Positions 16,888 through 24,362 of a stretch of 64,000 bases of DNA are shown here, in pieces. The stretch's first letter is position 1, and each line of letters opens with the position of its first letter. The notes below the pieces were generated by a model. The model was not told the origin of the DNA and did not search any database. It saw only the letters and a program-made list of their open reading frames with translations. This stretch comes from Nitrosomonas eutropha (GTDB taxonomy: Bacteria; Pseudomonadota; Gammaproteobacteria; Burkholderiales; Nitrosomonadaceae), in NCBI RefSeq assembly GCF_003201195.1, contig NZ_QICQ01000009.1, positions 20,561-84,560 of the forward strand, read 5' to 3'. Made by a program: the position numbers and the translations under genes.

Positions 16888-18609
16888 TTAGTTATTGATG
16901 GCTTCCTCGTGCTGCTTTATTCCTTGTTGAATTTGTTCATCGACCCATTGCGTGAACAAGGGGTGAGGCGCAAAACCTTCTCCCAGTTCGAATTTGAGTC
17001 CCTCCAGGAATTTTTTTTCTGGACCAGTACTGGTTGTGCGTGCGGGGATGACGATGGCTGTGCCCCCTTGTTTGTTGGCTTCGGTTACCATGGCTCTTGT
17101 TTTTTTAACCCAGGGCGCACGTTTTTTTGGCCAATCTTCGCGCCAGGTGGCAACCTTGAATGCTTTGAAATTTTCACCGCCATTGCTGCGTATTTGATGG
17201 GTGATGTTTTCCAGATTTTGCAACCATTTATCGTTGTGCTGATCATCCTGCGCGCCGTGCGCAGTCAGAATGACAGTTTCTTTAGATGGATCCTTGGAGA
17301 GCGCAAGTACACGATCAAACAGTGCTTTTGCAAATAGGGGGCTATCCTCATAACCGCCTGTCCAGATGGCCGGTAAGGATGTCAGGATCCTGGGAACGGG
17401 TTTGCTGGATTCTCCATGTCCGTGCTTGCCATGTCCATTCTGTGTTTTGCTGTTGGCTATAGCTTGCTTGGTTTCAGGATCCTCGATATCCATCCCGACC
17501 AGGTGTGCGATTTCCTTACGGAATGAATTTTTGGTTGCGAAGGCACTGACGATAATTGCTGCTTTGGCGCCGCGCTGCTCCAGCTTGTGCAGTGCATGTT
17601 CGATTGTAAGAGGATCCGCCATGGAAAAGGCAAATTCGATTTTGTAGCGATCCATCAGGGGGTGTACTGCTGTACGCAGATTCTCATTCCAATGAAAATC
17701 AGAACCATGAGCAAACAGGATAACGCCGGTATCTTCTGCTGCCAGGGGCAGATGACGATTAGCTTCCCGCTTCATCCACATCGTCAGTTGCTGTGGTTCG
17801 ATTCCAAAGTTATTGAGTACTGCATTCTGAGGTAGCAGCTGTTTCAGTCGTGCGTCGAGCGACATCATGCTGTCATGTTTGGGGCCCAGAGCAAACAAGA
17901 TAACCTGGTTCTTGCTATTTTTAATGGCCGGAAGAGATGTCAGTACGTTGGAAAGTTTTCGTTTTATACTATTCATGTAGCCTTCCGGAGATTCGTTTTC
18001 TGATCTTTCCGGAAGGATCAGGGCATTGATCGAACGAAAATTGATTCCTGCTGATGCCTGTTTGATAATTCGCATCCAGTCGTTATACATCGCACGTCTG
18101 TCCTTATCATTTTGTGCGCCAAAACCTACTACAAGTAGGTTTTGACGGGCCGTATGTTCCATGGTGCGCAACCAGGCGGCGAGCGCCTCAACTGCGAAAT
18201 AACTTTCACCATAAGGTTGCGCAAAAATAGTGGGGGCAATTTTATTTTTCTGCGTGATCAGCTGATAAATGAGTTGATAATGCGGTTCTGCTGCAGAAAT
18301 AAACAAAGGCAATACCACAATACGGCTGACATTGCGGCTATGCAGGCTGGCCAATGCAGATTGCAGGGTTTGCTGGGTACGCTCGTCAGTAACGAATACC
18401 AGTGCTGCCGGATGATTGACGGAGAAAGGTAAGAATGCTTCGCGGATCTCCTCGTTGCCCACAAAGCCTCGATCGGCTGTAATCACCAAAAAACCGGTTT
18501 GATCTGTCGATTCTGTATTGGTCGCATACGCCTCGCCGGTACTTGGCAGAACAAATACCAATAAATAAAGCGACATAACAGTTTTTACTGTTCTAATTCC
18601 AAAAGACAT
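16888..18609 (-). CDS. exported CbiX-like (sirohydrochlorin chelatase-type) protein
   Basis: About 573 residues from the ATG at 18607-18609, which has GGAGAAAG upstream and begins a signal peptide (…YLLVFVLPSTGEAYA). A longer frame reaches 18681. Four chelatase-like lobes start at FLVITADRG, LLVVGFGAQND, VILFAHGSDFH and VILTAHGAQDD. It therefore looks like two CbiX units in tandem, with the metal-binding AHG histidine kept only in the second pair (about residues 300 and 449). A histidine-rich stretch GHGKHGHG lies near residues 392-399. Known CbiX proteins are cytoplasmic and insert cobalt or iron into sirohydrochlorin. An exported copy between a DUF2325 gene and a heme receptor suggests periplasmic metal or tetrapyrrole handling, which is an inference. 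Confidence 0.78.
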   Translation of the reverse strand: MSFGIRTVKTVMSLYLLVFVLPSTGEAYATNTESTDQTGFLVITADRGFVGNEEIREAFLPFSVNHPAALVFVTDERTQQTLQSALASLHSRNVSRIVVLPLFISAAEPHYQLIYQLITQKNKIAPTIFAQPYGESYFAVEALAAWLRTMEHTARQNLLVVGFGAQNDKDRRAMYNDWMRIIKQASAGINFRSINALILPERSENESPEGYMNSIKRKLSNVLTSLPAIKNSKNQVILFALGPKHDSMMSLDARLKQLLPQNAVLNNFGIEPQQLTMWMKREANRHLPLAAEDTGVILFAHGSDFHWNENLRTAVHPLMDRYKIEFAFSMADPLTIEHALHKLEQRGAKAAIIVSAFATKNSFRKEIAHLVGMDIEDPETKQAIANSKTQNGHGKHGHGESSKPVPRILTSLPAIWTGGYEDSPLFAKALFDRVLALSKDPSKETVILTAHGAQDDQHNDKWLQNLENITHQIRSNGGENFKAFKVATWREDWPKKRAPWVKKTRAMVTEANKQGGTAIVIPARTTSTGPEKKFLEGLKFELGEGFAPHPLFTQWVDEQIQQGIKQHEEAINN

Positions 18610-18681
18610 GCTTTCTCCGTGTTGTGTTATGAATCGAAAAATAAGAAGAGCAAAAACTGACCAGCAGATAACGTTCAGCAC

Positions 18682-19983
18682 CTACGCCGTGGTTTCGGGT
18701 AGCAAGCTAGATAAATTATTGATGCTGGCTTCGCCTGCTGCAATTTTTGCTAATGCCGTGGCGAAGCTGGAAATGCCTGTTCCCTTGAACAATAAACAAG
18801 GCTTGCGCCCCAGGCGGCAAAGTCTTTTGATCTGATAGTAGGCAGCATGGCTGACGCAATCAGTCGGGCAAATCACCGCTGTGGCGCCGTATACCATTTC
18901 CGGTAAGCGGGATAACGCATCTTCCTGTCCGCCGTCATGATGTGACAATTTGAAGCCAAACTGTCTGGCAAGTACGCGGTAGTGTGGTAGTTGTGCCGAT
19001 CGACCGCCCACGCACAGAATGCAGTCGTAAGAAGCAGTGGGGGCATCAACTATATCGGCTGACTCTTTATCCATGGTATGAGTGGCACTAAAAGCCAGCA
19101 GCAGATTCTCCAGTGTATCTCGCTCGGTATGGAGGGTATCCCGTTCGCGATAAAGTTCAGTCAGATTGTGGCAGGCTTTTTTGAGTGATCGCTTGAGTTC
19201 ATCAGCTTGAGCGACCTTGATTTGCAGTTGCTCGTTTTCTGTTGTCAGCAGCATCAGGCGCTGCCCCATACTGATCATGGTGTAGCCGGATTCCAGCATT
19301 TTCAGGCGCTGACGCAGGGTGTCATCTTCCCGTCGGGATTGCTGTAATTGCCGAATTTCTACAGTCGCCTGTTCCAGCCGCTGGCGTAAGCGCAATTCGG
19401 TCTGCGCGTGTTTTCCCTTGGTCAGCTCCAGTTGCTCGGTCAGCTCCTTCAGTGTCTGCTCTGTTTGACTTACCCGATTCTGCATAGCCGAAAGCTTGGC
19501 GACTGCTTCATGCATGTGCATATGAACCGTATCGTGAATTTCCTCCCTGGTTTCAGAACTGATGCGCTTGTGGGTAAGTGCTGCCCACAGAGGCCCGGCT
19601 ACTTTCCCGTTGGAAAAGTGTGTTCTCCAAAGTGTCAATACCTCGTTGTCAGTTTTGGCTGCCTCGAATTGTTTGATATAGCTCCGATGCAATCTGTCCA
19701 GACGCTTATGAATCGTTTCTGATACGGCATTTCTGGATGTTGCGCAGCAAACCGCCTCGACATGTAGAGCATGTGCGTTATTTGTTGGAGCATTAAAGTG
19801 AAAATGTCTGGCAAAGCATTCAAGATCTGAAGGAGGAAGGCAAAGGCCGATAACAGGGCAGTGATGGGTTCTGTCCAGCTCCCAGAGTTTCATGCGTTTT
19901 ACAGGAGGCGTATGGATGTCGATTGTTTTTTCAGGTAATAAGCTATTGATTCCCGACTGTCGCAGAATTGCTGGTGCATGCAT
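18682..19983 (-). CDS. coiled-coil DUF2325 domain protein (long form)
   Basis: A protein of about 433 residues starting at the ATG at 19981-19983 (AAGGAG upstream). The N-terminal region contains THHCPVIGLCLPPSDL. The middle, about residues 165-290, is strongly coiled-coil with many Leu, Gln, Glu and Arg heptads. The C-terminal domain is DUF2325: CILCVGGRSAQLPHYRVLA, then VICPTDCVSHAAYYQIKRLC and GRKPCLLF. The cysteine pattern (CPxDC, then two further Cys) is shared with the shorter paralogue near 10.5-11.2 kb and could bind metal. It is the first gene after a Fur box and is followed by the CbiX-like and TonB receptor genes. Function is unknown. Confidence 0.75.
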   Translation of the reverse strand: MHAPAILRQSGINSLLPEKTIDIHTPPVKRMKLWELDRTHHCPVIGLCLPPSDLECFARHFHFNAPTNNAHALHVEAVCCATSRNAVSETIHKRLDRLHRSYIKQFEAAKTDNEVLTLWRTHFSNGKVAGPLWAALTHKRISSETREEIHDTVHMHMHEAVAKLSAMQNRVSQTEQTLKELTEQLELTKGKHAQTELRLRQRLEQATVEIRQLQQSRREDDTLRQRLKMLESGYTMISMGQRLMLLTTENEQLQIKVAQADELKRSLKKACHNLTELYRERDTLHTERDTLENLLLAFSATHTMDKESADIVDAPTASYDCILCVGGRSAQLPHYRVLARQFGFKLSHHDGGQEDALSRLPEMVYGATAVICPTDCVSHAAYYQIKRLCRLGRKPCLLFKGTGISSFATALAKIAAGEASINNLSSLLPETTA

Positions 19984-20039
19984 GCGGTATCTCCTTGTGG
20001 TGAAAATATCGATCTGAATCAAATTAGACAATATGAAAT

Positions 20040-20061
20040 AAGAATGATACTAATTATCATT
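20040..20061. promoter_or_regulatory. Fur box upstream of the DUF2325/CbiX/receptor operon
   Basis: AATGATA-CTAAT-TATCATT at 20043-20061 has perfect 7-base arms; the 19-mer at 20040-20058 matches the Fur consensus at 15 positions. It lies 57-78 bases upstream of the leftward DUF2325 start, and about 140 bases from the rightward propeller gene. Confidence 0.7.
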
Positions 20062-20131
20062 GGCATCATCAACAATTACATTGTAATCGATCGGATATAC
20101 CTCGCGATCAGGGCTTTATTTACACATCAAG

Positions 20132-20150
20132 ATGCGACAATTTGTCGCAT
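20132..20150. promoter_or_regulatory. palindromic operator candidate, copy 1
   Basis: ATGCGACAATTTGTCGCAT is an almost perfect palindrome ending about 48 bases before the first propeller gene. The core TGCGACAATTTGTCGCAT recurs exactly at 24183-24200. The site does not resemble a Fur box, and the regulator is not recognised. Confidence 0.65.
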
Positions 20151-20197
20151 TTTCATTCTTTTTTGAATCAGTTATTCTCTGATTTTTGATGTAAATC

Positions 20198-21439
20198 ATG
20201 AAGAAGTTAATGTTTTCTCTCCCTGCACTGGCTGGATTATTTTTCACACTTGTTCCCACGGTTACGGTCGCAACTGGGCTAAGTGCCAGTAGCTCAACAC
20301 AGCAACCGCTTGCAGTGCCTGCCTCAAAATCCTCCAGATCTGCACTTGGGGTAGGGGTAATGCTGGATCAGGAAGGGCGGTTATGGTTGGCAAAAGTAGC
20401 TAATCAACACTTGCTGGTTTCCAGGTCAGAAGATGACGGAAAGCATTTTTCTGAGCCTGTGACCGTTACTCTTGCACCGGAAAACATAGCCAACGATGGT
20501 GAAAATCGCCCCAAGATTCAGGTTGTAAGTGATGGTACGGTGCTTGTCACCTGGACACAGCTACTAACAGAAAAATATGCCGGAAATATAAAGTTCTCCC
20601 GTTCAACCGATTTAGGCCGGACTTTCTCAGAGCCGGTCATTCTGAACGATGATGGTCGTATGACCAGTCACCGTTTCGATTCCCTTGCCATTGATGGCAA
20701 GGGAAGAGTAGTAGTGGCCTGGCTGGATGCAAGAGACCGTGATACAGCGCGGGGAAAAAATGAAGAGTTCAAGGGTGTTTCACTCTATAGCAGTCAATCA
20801 TTCGACAATGGTGCGCACTTCGAGCCCAATCGGCAGATTCACCAGCATACCTGTGAGTGTTGCCGGACTGCTCTTACCTGGACCAGTGAGGGGCCAGTTG
20901 TGCTGCTGCGGAATATTTTTAGCGCCAACACCCGTGATTTCGCCGTGGTTAATCTGGACAAGACGGAAGAGGGGGCAAGAAGAGTTACCCATGATGAATG
21001 GCAGATCGATGCCTGTCCACATAACGGCGGCAGTCTTGCGACAGACAGCAAAGGGCAATTGCATCTGACCTGGTTTACCAATGGTACAGCCGGCTCAGGC
21101 CAGTTCTATAAACGGATCAGTGGCAACCTTGAGTCGAAACCCATGGCGCTGGGGGATATAGATGCCCAGCCCAACCACGCCGCAGTGGTAGCACATGGTG
21201 AAACCATCCTCCTCACCTGGCGTGAATTTGACGGGAACGTCTATTCCGCAAAAATGATGTTTTCAAATAATGGTGGCGAGACGTGGAGTGAGCCATGGCG
21301 CCTGATGTTATCTGCTGGTGCAAACGATTATCCGCTGCCACTAATTAGCAATGATAAAGCCTTGGTTGTATGGAATACCGACAATGAAGGGCTGCGAATT
21401 CTACCCGTTGAAAGAGTAATTAATCGATCCGGCAGCTGA
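20198..21439 (+). CDS. exported sialidase-like beta-propeller protein 1
   Basis: A 413-residue protein with a signal peptide (to about residue 25) and a sialidase-type beta-propeller fold. Asp-box motifs appear at about 75-84 (SRSEDDGKHF), 134-143 (SRSTDLGRTF), 199-208 and 355-363 (SNNGGETW). The usual sialidase arginine triad and tyrosine are not evident, so glycosidase activity is doubtful. Instead it has a cysteine cluster CECCR at 219-223 and DACPHNGG at 271-278, shared with the paralogue at 26.6-27.8 kb along with RDFA, WFT and WREFDG. These cysteines and the histidine could bind metal. It precedes a TonB receptor by about 120 bases and lies downstream of the 18-base palindrome. Confidence 0.75.
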   Translation: MKKLMFSLPALAGLFFTLVPTVTVATGLSASSSTQQPLAVPASKSSRSALGVGVMLDQEGRLWLAKVANQHLLVSRSEDDGKHFSEPVTVTLAPENIANDGENRPKIQVVSDGTVLVTWTQLLTEKYAGNIKFSRSTDLGRTFSEPVILNDDGRMTSHRFDSLAIDGKGRVVVAWLDARDRDTARGKNEEFKGVSLYSSQSFDNGAHFEPNRQIHQHTCECCRTALTWTSEGPVVLLRNIFSANTRDFAVVNLDKTEEGARRVTHDEWQIDACPHNGGSLATDSKGQLHLTWFTNGTAGSGQFYKRISGNLESKPMALGDIDAQPNHAAVVAHGETILLTWREFDGNVYSAKMMFSNNGGETWSEPWRLMLSAGANDYPLPLISNDKALVVWNTDNEGLRILPVERVINRSGS

Positions 21440-21484
21440 AAGCCATCTTCAAAACAACAATAAACAGCAGACAACTTATGACAT

Positions 21485-21504
21485 GTATCACAAATTAGTG
21501 ATAC
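21485..21504. promoter_or_regulatory. inverted repeat upstream of TonB receptor
   Basis: GTATCAC-N6-GTGATAC, with perfect 7-base arms, lies between the propeller 1 gene and the following TonB receptor, about 55 bases before its start. It could be an operator for a local promoter or a small RNA stem. There is no T-run. Confidence 0.35.
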
Positions 21505-21558
21505 GGCATCAGGCATTGCTGCAAATTTAATCACAAATCTGAAAGGATGGCTCAAACC

Positions 21559-24048
21559 ATGAAGCAATTTCCTCTGACATTGATCGGCCTGTTTTGTGCA
21601 GTATCAAGTTACGCTGCTCCGGGTGATGGTTCACCTGGAAAGCAAGCTCAGAGTGAGAGTAACAGGGAGTATGCGGGAGAGCAATTGGCGCAAGTGGCTG
21701 AATCAGGCAGTAATGCAGGTGCTGATAAGGAAAAAGGGAAGAAGAAAAAGGCAGGTGAGATTGCCCCACAAAACAGAACAGTTTTCAGGGAAATGGTGGT
21801 GACAGGCGAGATAGAGCGAGATTCGCGCTTTACTTCACCTTCAATGCGTGTAACTCGGACGCAGGTCGAGCAGCAGAATGCGCAAACTACGGAAGAAGTA
21901 CTCAAATACATGCCCAGCCTGCAAATACGTCAGCGTTATGTGGGTGATCCGAATGGTGTGCTGGGGATCCGCGGGGCAGATATGTTTTCAACTGCGCGCA
22001 GCATGGTTTATGCCGATGGTCTACCGCTGCACAACTTTCTGCAGGCTTCTTTCAATGGTGCACCACGCTGGTCGCTGGTCGGGCCGAACGAGATCGATTC
22101 GGTTGATATTGTTTATGGTCCTTTCTCGGCCGAGTACAGTGGCAACTCGATAGGGGGAGTCGCCAATATTAGAACACGTATGCCGAACAAGCAGGAGTTT
22201 TACTTTGAAGGCAGCTTGTTCATTCAGCCTTACGAAAATTACGGATCGGATAAGGGAACATTTATCGGTGATCGGCAGTATATTTCCTACGGTAACCGGA
22301 TACAGGACAAATTTACGGTGTTTTTGGCCTATAACCGGCTGGAAGCCCAGGGTCATCCGCAGTCCTATTTTATCGACAACACCGGATTGTTCAACGTCCC
22401 CGGAGGGACACCGGTGACGGGGGGTATCAGGACGCCGGATACGCGTGGCACGCCCAGTATCATTTACGGTGATACCGGCCCCGAGAAAGTGAATACTCAC
22501 TTGTTCAAGGGGAAATTCGGATATGACATTACTTCTGACTTGCAAGCGCTGTTTACCGTGGCGTATGAAGAACGTACGCGCAACCAGAACCATCCCAATA
22601 ACTATCTGCATACAGCAAACGGTAATTATTTCTGGGGAGGAAGTTCACCTGTCTGTAACTCAGTTGTCACCTGTTCAAATCCGGGCAATGCTTCCCTGGA
22701 TGGCACCCGTTTCGACGTGGTGCGAAATGGTTTTGGCAGTAGCCGCGACAAACGCGAGACATTGAATCTGGGTTTGTCGCTGCGCGGTGCGCTAACGCCT
22801 GGCTGGGATGTCGATACCACGCTCAGCTATTTCGATGTGTTAAAGGATATTCGTGCGGCTGCATTTTTCAATCATGCTGATCCAGGCAATACCGGTGCCG
22901 GGCAATTGCAGGATTTTCGTAAATTCAACTGGTGGAATTACGATCTCAAGCTGAGTACACCGATGTTGCTGGGTTACGACAAACTGTCGTTCCTGACCGG
23001 ATACCATTTTGACCAGTACAACCTTAGTTTCCGGCAATATAGCCTGACCAATTATGATGATCTGACCCGGGGTGCGTTGCAGACTAATCGCAACAATGAT
23101 GGTCGCACATCGACCCATGCGATCTTTGCACAATCGATGTTCCGTTTCCTGCCGGACTGGGATATTACGGCTGGTGTGCGGCAGGAATGGTGGGAAGCAA
23201 GCAAAGGAGTCGCTTCCAACGTGGTGGTGCCGGATCGTACCGAGACAGCCACTTCTCCCAAGGTTTCACTGGGATATGAACCCCGGCAGTGGAAATTCCG
23301 CTATTCCTTCGGACGCGCGCACCGCTTCCCGGTGATTGCGGAGCTTTTCCAGTCACTCGGTACACCTACCAGTATTCTGACTGCAAACGCTCTACTCAAA
23401 CCTGAAAATGGCGTGCACCATAACTTTATGGTGGAGTACGGGCTGCCGAAGGGTTATGCCCGTATTAACGTATTCCGGGATGACATCAAGGATGCCATCC
23501 GCCAGATCACTTCCGCCTCAGGAGTACTTACAACCAGTGCATTCCAGAATATCGGCGAAGTTGGCACAACCGGAGTGGAGCTGATCTTCGAACAGAGAAA
23601 TATTCTCGGTACACGATTTGATTTCATGTTCAACGGAACCTGGATGAATTCAAAAGTGGAAGAGGGGCCAGTTGTGAAATTTACCGAATCAACCGGTGTG
23701 TCTGCCAACTACAGCTTGACCGGAAAACAGGTTATTCGCCTGCCGCATTGGCGAGCCAACTTTTTCGGCACTTATCATGTGACGGATGCCTGGGACGTTT
23801 CCTTATCTGGCCGCTATACCAGCGATTCATATAACGACCCTGATAACAGAGATCATGTGAACAAGGTATTTGGTTCCCAGAGTGATTTTTTCTTCATGGA
23901 TTTCAAAACCAGTTACCGGTACCGGTTCAATAACGGGTTGAAAAGCCGGTTTTCGTTCGGCATCAGCAACCTCAACAATGACAAGGCATGGGTATACCAC
24001 CCCTATCCGCAACGTACTTATCTGCTTGAGGCAGCGTTTAGTTATTGA
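21559..24048 (+). CDS. TonB-dependent outer-membrane receptor
   Basis: About 829 residues from the ATG at 21559, which has AAAGGATGG at the right distance; an ATG 12 bases earlier overlaps that site. A signal peptide (…FCAVSSYAAPG) is followed by a linker rich in Lys and Gly, then a TonB box-like FREMVVTGEI. The plug includes VLGIRGADMFSTARSMVYAD and SVDIVYGPFSAEYSGNSIGG. A 22-strand-type barrel continues to the C-terminal aromatic FSY. The ligand class is not recognisable. It sits between a sialidase-like propeller gene and a second receptor gene, so it probably transports the same unknown ligand family. Confidence 0.88.
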   Translation: MKQFPLTLIGLFCAVSSYAAPGDGSPGKQAQSESNREYAGEQLAQVAESGSNAGADKEKGKKKKAGEIAPQNRTVFREMVVTGEIERDSRFTSPSMRVTRTQVEQQNAQTTEEVLKYMPSLQIRQRYVGDPNGVLGIRGADMFSTARSMVYADGLPLHNFLQASFNGAPRWSLVGPNEIDSVDIVYGPFSAEYSGNSIGGVANIRTRMPNKQEFYFEGSLFIQPYENYGSDKGTFIGDRQYISYGNRIQDKFTVFLAYNRLEAQGHPQSYFIDNTGLFNVPGGTPVTGGIRTPDTRGTPSIIYGDTGPEKVNTHLFKGKFGYDITSDLQALFTVAYEERTRNQNHPNNYLHTANGNYFWGGSSPVCNSVVTCSNPGNASLDGTRFDVVRNGFGSSRDKRETLNLGLSLRGALTPGWDVDTTLSYFDVLKDIRAAAFFNHADPGNTGAGQLQDFRKFNWWNYDLKLSTPMLLGYDKLSFLTGYHFDQYNLSFRQYSLTNYDDLTRGALQTNRNNDGRTSTHAIFAQSMFRFLPDWDITAGVRQEWWEASKGVASNVVVPDRTETATSPKVSLGYEPRQWKFRYSFGRAHRFPVIAELFQSLGTPTSILTANALLKPENGVHHNFMVEYGLPKGYARINVFRDDIKDAIRQITSASGVLTTSAFQNIGEVGTTGVELIFEQRNILGTRFDFMFNGTWMNSKVEEGPVVKFTESTGVSANYSLTGKQVIRLPHWRANFFGTYHVTDAWDVSLSGRYTSDSYNDPDNRDHVNKVFGSQSDFFFMDFKTSYRYRFNNGLKSRFSFGISNLNNDKAWVYHPYPQRTYLLEAAFSY

Positions 24049-24050
24049 GC

Positions 24051-24096
24051 CCAAATAATCCGCTCGCCGTTATTCGGCGTCCTGATGGATTATTGG
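24051..24096. other. nested stem-loop after TonB receptor
   Basis: CCAAATAATCC at 24051-24061 pairs with GGATTATTGG at 24087-24096 (one bulged A), and an inner CGCCG/CGGCG hairpin forms within. It follows the receptor stop by 2 bases and lacks a T-run. It may stabilise the transcript end or be a REP-like element. The rest of the 314-base gap holds the palindrome at 24183. Confidence 0.45.
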
Positions 24097-24182
24097 GATT
24101 GAAGTTACGGGTAATCAAGATATATGTCATCTGGTAAAAACCCTGTTGCCAGCTACGTCTCCAGGCCATGTTTAGCTCGGGG

Positions 24183-24200
24183 TGCGACAATTTGTCGCAT
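24183..24200. promoter_or_regulatory. palindromic operator candidate, copy 2
   Basis: TGCGACAATTTGTCGCAT is identical over 18 bases to the copy at 20133-20150. It lies about 163 bases before the second TonB receptor gene, in an otherwise empty gap. Confidence 0.65.
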
Positions 24201-24362
24201 TGAGATGCCTTTCTGGCCGGCTTATGATTGAGGCGCTCAGTATGGGTCATCCTATAAGGGAGCTTCTAAAATGGGTTCCCGGTTGAATTTTACGCTTCAT
24301 TCCGCACAACCAGATTTTTAGGGGTATCCATCAGTTTTAAAGCTTTCAAAACAGGGAAAAAT

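Noticed and set aside
22021..22611. 196-codon minus-strand frame inside the first module TonB receptor
   Set aside because: Antisense to a clear receptor frame with plug and barrel motifs; no recognisable protein.
24051..24096. Stem-loop as a standard terminator
   Set aside because: No T-run follows, so it is listed only as a structure.
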